This document shows positions 1 to 8,846 of a stretch of DNA of 50,106 bases, piece by piece. The stretch comes from Symbiobacterium thermophilum. Lineage in GTDB: Bacteria > Bacillota > Sulfobacillia > DYFQ01. The stretch covers positions 1 through 50,106 of the forward strand of contig DYFQ01000019.1 in the NCBI GenBank assembly GCA_020725105.1, read 5' to 3'. Every line of letters begins with the position of its first letter. Within the stretch, counting starts at the first letter, position 1. A model generated the notes under the pieces. The model saw nothing but the letters and a program-made list of their open reading frames with translations, was not told the origin of the DNA and ran no database searches. A program made the translations under genes and the position numbers.

Positions 1-1
1 C

Positions 2-1990
2 CTGGGGCACCTCACCCGGCTCCGCACCTACCAGGTAGAGCGGGCCCTGGTCCTTGACCGGACCACCCGGCGCAACCTGGAACTCACCGAGACCCTCAGG
101 GAAGGCCGGCGGAAGGGGTCGCTCCTGGGGGTGCTGGATACCACGGCAACGGCCATGGGCGGCCGGCTCCTGCGCCAGTGGCTCGGCCGGCCCCTGCTCG
201 ACGTGGCCGCCGTCACCGCCCGGCTCGACGCGGTGGACGAACTGGTAGGCGACCCCTTCCTCCGGGCCGATCTGCGGGAGGCGTTGAAGCAGGTCTACGA
301 CCTGGAGCGGCTCACCGGCCGGGCGGCGGCCCAGACGGCCACCGCCCGGGACCTGGTGGCGCTGGGCCAGTCGCTCCGGGCGGTGCAGCGGCTCCGGGCG
401 ATGCTGGGCGAGGTCCGGGCCCCGCTGCTGGCTGAACTCGCGGCCGGCCTGAACCACCACCCCGACCTGGCCGACCTGATCGGCCGCGCCCTGGTCGACG
501 ACCCACCCCTGGCCCTCACCGAAGGGGGGCTCATCCGCCCCGGTTACCACGAAGAGGTGGACCGGCTGCGCGCGGCCCGGCAGGAGGGCCGCGACTGGAT
601 CCTCAAGCTGGAGGCCAGGGAGCGGGAGCGGACGGGCATCAGGTCGCTGCGGGTCGGGTTCAACAAGGTCTTCGGTTATTACCTGGAGGTCACCCGGCCC
701 AACCTGCACCTGGTGCCGCCCGACTACGTGCGCCGCCAGACCCTGGCCAACGCCGAGCGGTTCGTCACGCCGGAACTGAAAGCCCACGAGGAAGCGGTTC
801 TGGGGGCCGACGAGCGCCTGGCCGACCTGGAATACGGCCTCTTCGGCGAGGTCCGCGTGGCGGTGGCCGCCCGGGCGGCCGGCCTGCAACAGACCGCGTC
901 CGCCGTGGCCACGCTGGACGTCCTGGCGGCCCTGGCCGAGGTGGCCGTCCGCCGGCGGTACGTGCGGCCGGAGGTGGTGGAGGAACCGGTCCTGGAGATC
1001 AAGGCCGGGCGCCACCCGGTGGTCGAGGTGATGCTGGGGGAGGGGCGGTTTGTCCCCAACGACCTGTACCTGGACACCCAGGACCACCGCTGCCTCATCG
1101 TCACCGGCCCCAACATGGCCGGCAAGTCCACCCTCCTGCGCCAGGCGGCGCTCATCACCATCCTGGCCCAGCTGGGAAGCTTCGTCCCCGCCGCCCGGGC
1201 AAAGGTGGGCCTGGTGGACCGGGTGTTCACCCGGGTGGGGGCGTCGGACGACCTGGCGATGGGCGTCTCCACCTTCATGCTGGAGATGCAGGAGGTGGCC
1301 TACATCCTCCACCACGCCACCTCGCGGAGTCTGGTGATCCTGGACGAGGTGGGGCGGGGGACCAGCACCTTTGACGGCATGGCCATCGCCTGGGCCGTCG
1401 CCGAGCACCTGGTCGCCCCGGGACCGGACGGCCGGCCGCGGCTGGGCGCGCGGACCCTGTTCGCCACCCACTATCACGAACTGACCCAGCTTGAAGAGGC
1501 CTACCCTGGCGTCCGCAACGTGACGGTGGCGGTCCGGGAGGAGGGCGACCGGGTGGTCTTCCTGCACCAGCTGGTGCCCGGCAAGACCGACCGCAGTTAC
1601 GGGGTGCACGTCGCCCGGCTGGCGGGCCTGCCCCCGGAGGTCGTCAGCCGGGCCGAGGAGATCCTGGCCGAACTGGAGGTCTCGGCCGAGGCCACCCGCT
1701 CCCGCCTGGGCTCGGTGGCCGAGGCGCCCGGTCAGGCCGGTGCCGGGGCGGGCCGCCGGCCGGAAGACGGAGCCGGCGGGCGGGAGGCGCCGGGGGTAGA
1801 GGCAGTCGGGCCTCGCGGCCGGCGGGCACCACGGCCCCGGGTGATCACCCAGTTCACCCTGTTCGAGACCAGGCCCAACCCGGTCCTCGAGGAACTGCGC
1901 CGGCTCGACCTGGACAGCTTGAGTCCGCGGGACGCCCTGGCAAAGCTGTACGAGTTGCAGGCGCGCCTCAGGCGGGAGGGGGACGGCTGA
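2..1990 (+). CDS. mutS: DNA mismatch repair protein MutS (5' end outside window)
   Basis: MutS recognises mismatches and small loops and recruits MutL in an ATP-dependent way. The reading frame is open from base 2, so the mismatch-binding N-terminal domain lies upstream of the window. What remains is the core/lever (TRRNLEL, then [10 protein letters not shown]), the clamp, and the ABC-type ATPase. In the ATPase I see Walker A (GPNMAGKST), the STFMLEM signature region, Walker B ([15 protein letters not shown]) and the ATHYHEL switch. A C-terminal segment rich in Gly, Ala and Glu follows. The stop overlaps the mutL start by one base (TGATG), which points to translational coupling. The internal GTG at 131 is not the true start, because conserved MutS sequence continues upstream of it. 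Confidence 0.97.
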   Translation: MGHLTRLRTYQVERALVLDRTTRRNLELTETLREGRRKGSLLGVLDTTATAMGGRLLRQWLGRPLLDVAAVTARLDAVDELVGDPFLRADLREALKQVYDLERLTGRAAAQTATARDLVALGQSLRAVQRLRAMLGEVRAPLLAELAAGLNHHPDLADLIGRALVDDPPLALTEGGLIRPGYHEEVDRLRAARQEGRDWILKLEARERERTGIRSLRVGFNKVFGYYLEVTRPNLHLVPPDYVRRQTLANAERFVTPELKAHEEAVLGADERLADLEYGLFGEVRVAVAARAAGLQQTASAVATLDVLAALAEVAVRRRYVRPEVVEEPVLEIKAGRHPVVEVMLGEGRFVPNDLYLDTQDHRCLIVTGPNMAGKSTLLRQAALITILAQLGSFVPAARAKVGLVDRVFTRVGASDDLAMGVSTFMLEMQEVAYILHHATSRSLVILDEVGRGTSTFDGMAIAWAVAEHLVAPGPDGRPRLGARTLFATHYHELTQLEEAYPGVRNVTVAVREEGDRVVFLHQLVPGKTDRSYGVHVARLAGLPPEVVSRAEEILAELEVSAEATRSRLGSVAEAPGQAGAGAGRRPEDGAGGREAPGVEAVGPRGRRAPRPRVITQFTLFETRPNPVLEELRRLDLDSLSPRDALAKLYELQARLRREGDG

Positions 1991-3780
1991 TGGCCGCCGG
2001 CCGGCCCCCCGTTCGCCGCCTGGACCCCGACACCATCAACCAGATCGCCGCCGGCGAGGTGGTTGAGCGGCCCGCCTCCGTCGTCAAGGAACTGGTGGAG
2101 AATAGCCTGGACGCCGGAGCGAGCCGGATCCACGTGGAGGTCCGGGGCGGCGGAATCCAGTCCATCCGGGTGGTCGACGACGGGTGGGGGATGGGGCCGG
2201 ACGACGCCGGTCTGGCTCTGGAGCGCCACGCCACCTCCAAGCTCCGGTCCGCCGCCGACCTGGCCACCGTGGCGACCCTGGGGTTCCGGGGCGAGGCCCT
2301 GCCCAGCATCGCCGCGGTCGCCCGGCTGACCCTGGTGACCCGACCGCCCGAAGCGGTCGAGGGGACCGAGATCCGGGCCGAGGGCGGCCGGATCACCCGG
2401 CGGGCCGCCCCGTCGCCCCCGGGCACCTCGGTGACGGTGACCGACCTGTTCTACAACACGCCGGCCCGCCGCAAGCACCTGCGGCCGGCCGCCGCCGAGG
2501 CCGCCGCCATCACCCACGCCGTCACCGCTTTGGCCCTGGCCCACCCCCGGGTAGCCTTCAGCCTGGTCCACGACGGGAGAGAGGTGCTGCGAACCCCCGG
2601 CTCGGGCCAGCTGGCGGCCACCGTGGCCGCCGTCTGGGACCCGGGCGCCGCCCGGCGCATGGTCCCGGTGGACGGCGGGCTCGGCAAGATCAGGGTCACC
2701 GGTCTGGTGGCCCGGCCGGAGACGGCCCGGGCCAGCCGCGCCCGCCAGCACTTCACCGTCAACGCCCGGCCGGTGGAGTCCACCGCCGTGGCCGCCGGGC
2801 TGGAGCGGGCTTACCGGACGCTCTTGCCGCCGGGGCGCTTCCCCGCCGCGGTACTGCACCTGATGGTCCCCGAGGGAACGGTGGACGTGAACGTGCACCC
2901 GGCGAAACGGGAGGTTCGCTTCGTCGACCCGGCGGCGGTGTCAAGGGCCGTCGAACTGGCGGTGACCGAGGGCCTGAGCCGGGCCGGCGCCGGACCGTTA
3001 CTCGCGCCCGGCGCGCCGCCGGCTGCCGGCTCCCGGCCGGAGCCGCGGACCGAACCGGGCGTCCAGGTGGCCGACGCGGGAGCGCTCTACGCGCCGTGGG
3101 ATGCTCCCGGCCCCGGCCGGGACGATCCCGCCGCCGGCGCCGTCATGATCCCCGAAGCGCAGCGGGCCCCGGTGACCGAGGGCGCGGCCCAGGTCGACTT
3201 CGAACGGCTGGAGCCTCTCGGCCAGGTGCTGGATTCCTACATCGTCGCCCGTGGACCCGACGGGCTCTACCTGGTCGACCAGCACGCCGCGGCGGAACGG
3301 CTGGTGTACGAAGCGGCGCTGGACCTGAAGCCAGGCGGGCCGGTCAGCCAGGCGCTGCTGGTCCCGGTCGCGCTGGAGCTTGATCCGGAGGCCTTCGCCC
3401 GCTGGGAATCGGTCCGCGGTGACCTGGAGGAGCTCGGGTTCGCCTTCGAGCCCTTCGGCGCCGGCAGGGAGCTCCTGGTCCGGGCGGTCCCCTACGTGCT
3501 TGGCGAGACGGCCGACACCGCGCTGGTCAGCGACGTCCTGGACCTGGCGCTGCGAGGACCGGCCGAACCGGACCCCCTGGCCCGCCGGGAGGAGTTCGGC
3601 CGGGTGCTGGCGTCCTGCAAGGCGGCACTCAAGGCAAACCAGGCGCTTTCCCGGGAGGAGATGGCGGACCTGCTTCGGGCCATGGGGCGGGCCAGGCAAC
3701 CCTACTACTGCCTGCATGGCCGGCCCACCGTCCTCCGGCTCGGCCGCCGGGAACTGGAGCGCCGGTTCGGGCGCGGCTGA
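1990..3780 (+). CDS. mutL: DNA mismatch repair endonuclease MutL
   Basis: MutL couples MutS mismatch recognition to strand incision. The N-terminal GHKL ATPase is clear: INQIAAGEVVERPASVVKEL, ENSLDAGA, DDGWGM and GFRGEALPSI. The C-terminal dimerisation domain carries DQHAAAERLVYE near residue 430. This fits the DQHA-x2-E-x4-E metal site of MutL proteins that nick DNA, as expected where there is no MutH. Downstream are ASCKAALKANQ and CLHGRPT; the last is usually CPHGRPT, so Pro is replaced by Leu beside the zinc-ligand region. At 596 residues the length is normal. Start: the ATG overlapping the mutS stop. Confidence 0.97.
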   Translation: MAAGRPPVRRLDPDTINQIAAGEVVERPASVVKELVENSLDAGASRIHVEVRGGGIQSIRVVDDGWGMGPDDAGLALERHATSKLRSAADLATVATLGFRGEALPSIAAVARLTLVTRPPEAVEGTEIRAEGGRITRRAAPSPPGTSVTVTDLFYNTPARRKHLRPAAAEAAAITHAVTALALAHPRVAFSLVHDGREVLRTPGSGQLAATVAAVWDPGAARRMVPVDGGLGKIRVTGLVARPETARASRARQHFTVNARPVESTAVAAGLERAYRTLLPPGRFPAAVLHLMVPEGTVDVNVHPAKREVRFVDPAAVSRAVELAVTEGLSRAGAGPLLAPGAPPAAGSRPEPRTEPGVQVADAGALYAPWDAPGPGRDDPAAGAVMIPEAQRAPVTEGAAQVDFERLEPLGQVLDSYIVARGPDGLYLVDQHAAAERLVYEAALDLKPGGPVSQALLVPVALELDPEAFARWESVRGDLEELGFAFEPFGAGRELLVRAVPYVLGETADTALVSDVLDLALRGPAEPDPLARREEFGRVLASCKAALKANQALSREEMADLLRAMGRARQPYYCLHGRPTVLRLGRRELERRFGRG

Positions 3781-3809
3781 GCCGCGCCGCGGCGGGCGAC
3801 GGGGGTTTA

Positions 3810-3832
3810 CACGTGACAGTACCTCGGTGTCA
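3810..3832. promoter_or_regulatory. Inverted repeat TGACA-N9-TGTCA in the mutL-miaA gap
   Basis: TGACA (3814-3818) and TGTCA (3828-3832) form a perfect inverted repeat with a 9-base spacer. The left side lies in CACGTGACAGTA (3810-3821). That 12-mer recurs at 25587-25598, upstream of the MerR-GNAT gene. This could be an operator for miaA-hfq; no regulator is assigned. Confidence 0.35.
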
Positions 3833-3914
3833 GATGAACGGCGCCAGGCGGTTCCCCACCGGCAGCCCCGATCCCGGAGAAGAGGGGAGGGGAGAGGGAG
3901 CCGGAAGGAAGCGG

Positions 3915-4859
3915 GTGCCGATGCTGGTGCTCGTCGGCCCGACGGCCACCGGAAAGAGCGCGGTCGCCGTGGAGGTGGCCGTTCGCCTGGACGGCGAGGT
4001 GATAACCGGCGATCCCCAGCAGGCATACCGGGGCATGGACATCGGCACCGCCAAGCCCTCGCTGGCCGAGCGGAAGGGCGTTCCCCACCACCTCCTGGAT
4101 ATCAAGGATCCCACGGAACTCTTCACCGTTGCCGAGTTCCAGCGGCTGGTCTGGGAACTGGCGCCCGCCATCCGGGCCAGGGGCCGCCTGCCCATGCTGG
4201 TCGGGGGCACCGGGCTCTACGTGACGGCCGTCCTGGATGCTTACGATTTCCCGCCGCTGGAGCCGGACTGGGAACTCCGGGCCAGGCTCCGGGGGGAGGC
4301 CGAGGCGCTCGGGCCCGAAGCGCTTCACGGCCGGCTGGCCGAGGTCGACCCCTCGGCGGCGGCCAGGCTCCACCCCAACGACCTGCGCCGGGTCATCAGA
4401 GCCCTGGAGGTGTACTACCGGACCGGGCAGCCCCTCTCGGCCACCTGGGACCGCTCGCCGCCGGAGGCGGTGGCGCTGGACGCCCTGGTGGTCGGGCTGT
4501 TCATGGACCGCGACGCCCTGGACCGGCGGATCGAGGCCCGGGTCCAGCAGCAGCTTGACGCCGGACTCCTGGAGGAGGTGGCGGCCCTTTACCGGCGGGG
4601 CCTCGACGAACGCTACTACCCCTTGCGCGCCCTGGGCTACCGGGAACTCCTGCCCGTCGTGAGGGGCGAGCGCAGCCTGGAGCAAGCCCGGGCCGACCTG
4701 GTCAGAAGCACCCGTCGCCTGGCCCGCCGCCAGCTGACCTGGTTCCGCCGGGACCCCCGCGTCCGCTGGCTCCGGACCCCCGCGGATAATCCCCTGGCCG
4801 TGGTGGAAGCTATCACCAGGCTGGCGCAGGAGAAGTGGGGACGGCGACCGAAGTCCTAG
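3915..4859 (+). CDS. miaA: tRNA dimethylallyltransferase MiaA
   Basis: Transfers a dimethylallyl group to N6 of A37 in tRNAs that read UNN codons. The P-loop GPTATGKS is at the N-terminus. It is followed by the DPQQAYRGMDIGTAKP motif (usually DSxQxYxxMxIGTAKP), HHLLDIKDP, and the substrate-channel motif GGTGLYVTAVLDAYDFPP. I chose GTG 3915, 6 bases after GGAAGG; ATG 3921 is two codons further in, and a GTG at 3813 would add a poorly conserved extension. This gives about 314 residues, normal for the family. It lies between mutL and hfq, as in many bacteria. Confidence 0.93.
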   Translation: MPMLVLVGPTATGKSAVAVEVAVRLDGEVITGDPQQAYRGMDIGTAKPSLAERKGVPHHLLDIKDPTELFTVAEFQRLVWELAPAIRARGRLPMLVGGTGLYVTAVLDAYDFPPLEPDWELRARLRGEAEALGPEALHGRLAEVDPSAAARLHPNDLRRVIRALEVYYRTGQPLSATWDRSPPEAVALDALVVGLFMDRDALDRRIEARVQQQLDAGLLEEVAALYRRGLDERYYPLRALGYRELLPVVRGERSLEQARADLVRSTRRLARRQLTWFRRDPRVRWLRTPADNPLAVVEAITRLAQEKWGRRPKS

Positions 4860-4881
4860 CCCGATTTTCAACCGCCGTTCG

Positions 4882-4903
4882 GCCGGCCCGGGAGTGGGCC
4901 GGC
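4882..4903 (+). terminator. Stem-loop after miaA
   Basis: GCCGGCCC and GGGCCGGC form a perfect 8-bp stem around GGGAGT, 22 bases after the miaA stop. No T-run follows, so it is either a weak or factor-assisted terminator or a processing site. Confidence 0.4.
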
Positions 4904-4952
4904 GGGCAGACTCCGGATGCCGGCGGGGGGTCGTGGCCGGCCACTGTACCGG

Positions 4953-4958
4953 TATAAT
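4953..4958 (+). promoter_or_regulatory. Consensus -10 (TATAAT) upstream of hfq
   Basis: A perfect TATAAT in otherwise GC-rich sequence, 65 bases before the hfq ATG and downstream of the miaA stem-loop. No convincing -35 lies 16-18 bases upstream. It probably gives hfq its own transcript. Confidence 0.55.
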
Positions 4959-5023
4959 GGAACCACCAACGCCCGGCCTTTCGGCGCACCGACCCGGCGC
5001 CCGGGCCGCTGGGGGGCAAGGCA

Positions 5024-5287
5024 ATGTCGAAGGGACAGGCAAACCTGCAGGATTACATCCTGAACCAGATCCGCCGCGAGAACATCCCGGTGACCATCTA
5101 CCTGGTGAACGGAGTCCAGCTACGAGGCGTGGTGCGTGGTTTTGACAGCTTCACCGTCGTGCTGGAGAACGAAGGGCGCCAGCTGATGATCTACAAGCAC
5201 GCCATGTCCACGGTGAGCCCGTCCCGGCCGGTGCAGTACGTGGTCCCCGACGCCGAAAGAGCCCCCGAACCGCCGGCCGCCGAGTGA
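5024..5287 (+). CDS. hfq: RNA chaperone Hfq
   Basis: Sm-like hexameric RNA-binding protein that helps small RNAs pair with mRNAs. This 87-residue protein shows the Hfq Sm1 pattern ([38 protein letters not shown]) and a Sm2 of the form [11 protein letters not shown], where the family has YKHAISTI. The short Glu/Pro-rich tail after the Sm fold is unconserved. ATG 5024 follows a G-rich stretch that serves as a modest ribosome site. A TATAAT lies 65 bases upstream. The miaA-hfq order is widespread. Confidence 0.96.
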   Translation: MSKGQANLQDYILNQIRRENIPVTIYLVNGVQLRGVVRGFDSFTVVLENEGRQLMIYKHAMSTVSPSRPVQYVVPDAERAPEPPAAE

Positions 5288-5417
5288 CGGCCCCGGCCCG
5301 CGCGTAGACCGGAGCCTCCGTTCCCTCATAGCATGGCATAGCCGGCGCCCCGGCTGCCTCCCGCCTGCGGCGGACGCGGCCAGTCGGGGCGCGCCGCTTG
5401 CCCGCGGGAGGGAAAGG

Positions 5418-6398
5418 ATGGCCACCGAGACCCCGGCCGCGTCCCCGGAAGAGGTCCTCGCCCAGGTGGAGCGGGGAGAACTGAGCCCCGCCCGGGCCAT
5501 CTCCCTGATCGGCGCCATGGAGAGCGGCTCGGCGCCCGGAGCGGGCCGGGCGCCCGATCCCGCCCTGATCCAGCAGCGGCGGGTGGAGGAGATCCTGCAG
5601 GAACTGGACGAGTTGATCGGCCTGCAGAAGATCAAGCGTCTGGTCCGGGAGATCCGCGCCTTTATCGAGATCCAGAAGCGCCGGGCCCAGCTGGGCCTGG
5701 CCACCGAGCCCATGGTGCTGCACATGATCTTCCGGGGCAACCCGGGCACCGGCAAGACCACGGTGGCGCGCATCCTGGGCAGGCTCTTCGCCGAGATGGG
5801 CGTGCTGCAGCGGGGGCACCTGGTGGAGGTGGAGCGGGCCGACCTGGTCGGGGAGTACATCGGCCACACCGCCCAGCGGACCCGCGAGCAGATCAAGAAA
5901 GCCCTGGGCGGCATCCTCTTCATCGACGAGGCCTACTCCCTGGCCCGTGGGGGCGAGAAGGACTTCGGCAAGGAAGCCATCGACACCCTGGTGAAGGCCA
6001 TGGAGGACCACAAGGACAACCTGGTCCTCATCCTGGCCGGCTACCAGCGGGAGATGCGGCTCTTCCTGGAGACCAACCCGGGGCTCCGGTCAAGGTTCCC
6101 CATCCACATCGATTTCCCCGACTTCAGCCTGGACGAGCTCCTGGCCATCGCCGACCTCATGCTGGAGCGTCGCCAGTACCGGCTGTCCCCGGCCGCCCGC
6201 CAGGCGCTGGCCCGCCTGCTGGAGCAGCGGACCGGGCCCGCCCAGGAGAACCTGGGCAACGCCAGGATGGTGCGGAACCTGATCGAGCGGGCCATCAGGC
6301 GCCAGGCCACCCGCCTGGTCCGCCGCTCCAGCCTGACCAGGGAGGAACTCATGCTCATCGAGGAGGAAGACCTGCGCCCGGACCCCGACGACCCGTGA
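5418..6398 (+). CDS. spoVK: Stage V sporulation protein K (AAA+ ATPase)
   Basis: AAA+ ATPase of the SpoVK/CbbX class, needed in the mother cell for late spore maturation in Bacillus; the molecular target is not settled. Walker A GNPGTGKT is at residues 107-114, Walker B ILFIDEAY at 166-173, and a sensor region ILAGYQREM with an Arg-containing GLRSRFP follows. At 326 residues the length fits the family. ATG 5418 sits behind GAGGGAAAGG. Position after hfq and before hflX matches the Bacillus neighbourhood. The 130-base gap upstream holds a possible mother-cell promoter (see findings). Confidence 0.92.
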   Translation: MATETPAASPEEVLAQVERGELSPARAISLIGAMESGSAPGAGRAPDPALIQQRRVEEILQELDELIGLQKIKRLVREIRAFIEIQKRRAQLGLATEPMVLHMIFRGNPGTGKTTVARILGRLFAEMGVLQRGHLVEVERADLVGEYIGHTAQRTREQIKKALGGILFIDEAYSLARGGEKDFGKEAIDTLVKAMEDHKDNLVLILAGYQREMRLFLETNPGLRSRFPIHIDFPDFSLDELLAIADLMLERRQYRLSPAARQALARLLEQRTGPAQENLGNARMVRNLIERAIRRQATRLVRRSSLTREELMLIEEEDLRPDPDDP

Positions 6399-6440
6399 GC
6401 CGGCGCGTTGGTGGCCGCCGGCGGGGGGAGAGGATGAGCC

Positions 6441-8066
6441 GTGCCGCAGTACAGCATCTTCAACGACGTCCTGGGGCCGGTGATGATCGGCCCGTCCAGT
6501 TCCCACACGGCCGGGCCCAACCGGATCGGGCGCCTGGTCCGGGCGATGCTGGGGGCGCCGCCGGTAGCCATCCGCATCGTCTTCGATCCCCACGGTTCGC
6601 TGGCCTACACCTACCGCGGCCAGAAGGCCGACTGCGGCTTCGTGGGCGGGCTCATGGGTCTCGGGGCCGACGACCCGGCGCTGCCCCGGGCGGTGCGGAG
6701 GGCCCGGGAGGCCGGGATCCGGGTCGAGTTCGGCGTGGAGCCGATTCCCGGCGCCGACCACCCCAACGCGGCGGTGATCACCGCTACGGCGGCCGACGGC
6801 CGCTCGGTCGAGGCCGTGGGCGTGTCGACCGGCGGCGGCATGATGGTGATCCAGGCGGTGGACGGGGTGCCCGTCCGGCTCACCGGGGGCCGGACCGAGG
6901 TGCTGGTGCGCCTGGACGCCGGCAGCGACGCCCAGGCCGAGCGGGCGGCCGCCACCCTGCGCCGGCTGACGACCGCGGGGCTCCCGGCGGCGGCCGCGCG
7001 ACCCCCGGTCAGCATCGGCCGGTCGGACCGGGCCGTCCTGGTCCACGCCAGCCTGGCCGGACCCCTCGGCCGGGCCGACCTGGCCCGGCTGGAGGGCCTG
7101 CCGGGGGTGCGGTGGGCCCGCCAGCTCGAGCCCGTGCTGCCCGTTCCCGACCGACCGGAGCACGGGCCCCTCTTCGTCTCGGCCCGGGAGATGGTGGCCT
7201 ACGCCGAGGCCAACGGGCTCAGCCTGGGCCGCGCGGCGCTGGCCTACGAGGCCCGGCGGGCCGGCTGGGACCCGGAGCGGACCAGGGACGCCATGCGCCG
7301 GATCCTGGCCGTCATGCGCGACGCCGCCCGGAAGGGGCTGGAGGGTACGCTCGTACCGGCCGGGGGTCTAGTGAAGCCGACCGCGAGACGACTGGACGCC
7401 GCCGGCCGGCAGGGGCGGCTGCTGGGAGGCAACCCCCTGGCCCGCGGGGTGACGCTCGCCATCGCCGTGATGGAGGTGTCCAACTCCATGGGGGTCATCT
7501 GCGCGGCGCCCACCGCCGGGTCCTGCGGCGTCCTGCCGGGGGTGCTCCTGAGCGCCCAGGAGGCCCACGGGTTTTCCGACGAGGCCGTGGTCGACGCCCT
7601 GTTTGCCGCCGGCGGGGTCGGCCTGATCATCGGCCGGCGGGCCACCTTCGCGGCGGAACTGGCGGGCTGCCAGGCCGAGTGTGGCGCCGCGTCGGCGATG
7701 GCTGCCGCCGCCCTGGTGGAACTGGCGGGCGGGTCGCCGGCCCAGGCCGAAGGAGCTGCCTCGGTCGCCCTCCAGAACACGCTGGGCCTCATCTGCGACC
7801 CGGTGGCGGGCCTGGTGGAGGTGCCCTGCTTCGGCAAGAACGCGCTGGGGGTCGGCAACGCCTACGCGGCCGCCGACATGATCCTCGGGGGATACGATGC
7901 CCTCATCCCCTTCGACGAGGTGGCCGACGCCATGAAGCAGGTGGGGGAGATGATGCCCCGGGAGATCCGGTGCACCGCCCTGGGCGGCGTGGCCGCCACC
8001 CCCACCGGGATCCGCCTCCAGGAACGGTACCTCGCCCGGGTGAAGGCCGAGTTCGACCTGGACTAG
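6441..8066 (+). CDS. sdaA: L-serine dehydratase, iron-sulfur type, fused beta-alpha chain
   Basis: Deaminates L-serine to pyruvate and ammonia using a [4Fe-4S] cluster. The N-terminal part resembles the beta chain (GPSSSHTAG, LVRAML); a middle segment of about 100 residues could be ACT-like. The alpha chain begins near residue 295, with SNSMGVICAAPTAGSCG, CQAECGAASAMA and ICDPVAGLVEVPCFGKNA. These supply the cluster cysteines. Bacillus encodes the two chains separately; here they are one 541-residue protein, longer than the about 455 residues of the E. coli fused enzymes. GTG 6441 has an A/G-rich site (GGGGAGAGG) 7 bases upstream. Confidence 0.93.
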   Translation: MPQYSIFNDVLGPVMIGPSSSHTAGPNRIGRLVRAMLGAPPVAIRIVFDPHGSLAYTYRGQKADCGFVGGLMGLGADDPALPRAVRRAREAGIRVEFGVEPIPGADHPNAAVITATAADGRSVEAVGVSTGGGMMVIQAVDGVPVRLTGGRTEVLVRLDAGSDAQAERAAATLRRLTTAGLPAAAARPPVSIGRSDRAVLVHASLAGPLGRADLARLEGLPGVRWARQLEPVLPVPDRPEHGPLFVSAREMVAYAEANGLSLGRAALAYEARRAGWDPERTRDAMRRILAVMRDAARKGLEGTLVPAGGLVKPTARRLDAAGRQGRLLGGNPLARGVTLAIAVMEVSNSMGVICAAPTAGSCGVLPGVLLSAQEAHGFSDEAVVDALFAAGGVGLIIGRRATFAAELAGCQAECGAASAMAAAALVELAGGSPAQAEGAASVALQNTLGLICDPVAGLVEVPCFGKNALGVGNAYAAADMILGGYDALIPFDEVADAMKQVGEMMPREIRCTALGGVAATPTGIRLQERYLARVKAEFDLD

Positions 8067-8073
8067 GCCGGGC

Positions 8074-8121
8074 GTGCACCCCGCGGCGCCCCCGCTCGTA
8101 GGCTGTGGGGGGGCACTTTTC
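8074..8121 (+). terminator. Possible intrinsic terminator after sdaA
   Basis: A C-rich arm (GCGCCCCC, 8086-8093) can pair with a G-rich arm (GGGGGGGCAC, 8107-8116), followed directly by TTTT. An alternative 5' arm begins GTGC at 8074. It lies just after the sdaA stop. Confidence 0.45.
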
Positions 8122-8156
8122 TCGCCGGCGCCCGGCCGGCGGGGTCGAGGAGTCCC

Positions 8157-8846
8157 ATGGGCCAAGCACACGCCGCCAGGTCCGTCCTGATCTTGGGCAG
8201 GCCCAACACCGGCAAGACCCTGTTCGGCATCAACTTCGCCGCCTGGCTCGGCGTGCGCGCCCTGGACATCCAGTTCCGCCCGCCGTCCGGGGAACCGCGC
8301 CGCTTCACCTACCGGGTGGACGAGGCCAGGGCCGCCCTTTGCGGCCCCCGCCCCAACCAGACCCAGGGGCTCCAGTCCATCAGCGTCTCGCTGCCGGCCC
8401 GCAAGGGCAAGCGCCCCGGGGTGCTGGTGGACAGCTGCGGCCTGACCGACGAGGTCCAGGCTGACCCGAACCTTCGCCGGGCCATGGCCCAGGCGCTCCG
8501 GGCCATGCGCCACGCCACGGTTATCCTGCACCTGGTGGACGCCGCCGCCGTGGGCCGCGGCGAGGCCGCCCACCACAACCCCGTCGACCACGGGCCAGCG
8601 GCCGCCCATGACTCCGGGCCGGCCGGACTCGTGCGCGGCCTGGGAGAGCTTGACCTTCAGCTGGCCCGCTACGGCAGGTTCCGCCCCGGTTACGCGGTGG
8701 TGGCCAACAAGATGGACCTGCCGGAAGCCGAGGTGGGGCTGGCCCGGCTCAGGCGGACGCTGCCGGACACCGTCATCCTGCCCGTCTCGGCCCTCCGGCA
8801 GACCGGCTTTTCGGAGGTGCGGCGGTTTGTCAGACAGCACGTTTGA
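8157..8846 (+). CDS. Small P-loop GTPase of unknown role
   Basis: A 229-residue Ras-like GTPase. G1 is GRPNTGKT (residues 14-21), G3 is DSCG (92-95), G4 is NKMD (184-187) and G5 is SAL (211-213). The switch region contains NQTQGLQS, so a threonine is available for Mg binding. Between G3 and G4 is a His/Ala/Gly-rich low-complexity stretch (about 135-160) that could be a loop insertion. There is no KH or RNA-binding domain as in Era or Der. ATG 8157 follows GAGGAG. Its end overlaps the next gene by 20 bases, so the two are probably made together. I do not recognise a characterised orthologue. Confidence 0.85.
   Translation: MGQAHAARSVLILGRPNTGKTLFGINFAAWLGVRALDIQFRPPSGEPRRFTYRVDEARAALCGPRPNQTQGLQSISVSLPARKGKRPGVLVDSCGLTDEVQADPNLRRAMAQALRAMRHATVILHLVDAAAVGRGEAAHHNPVDHGPAAAHDSGPAGLVRGLGELDLQLARYGRFRPGYAVVANKMDLPEAEVGLARLRRTLPDTVILPVSALRQTGFSEVRRFVRQHV

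Noticed and set aside
1732-2898. 388-codon minus-strand frame across the mutS-mutL junction
   Set aside because: Low-complexity Gly/Arg/Pro product antisense to two strongly conserved genes; a by-product of high GC.
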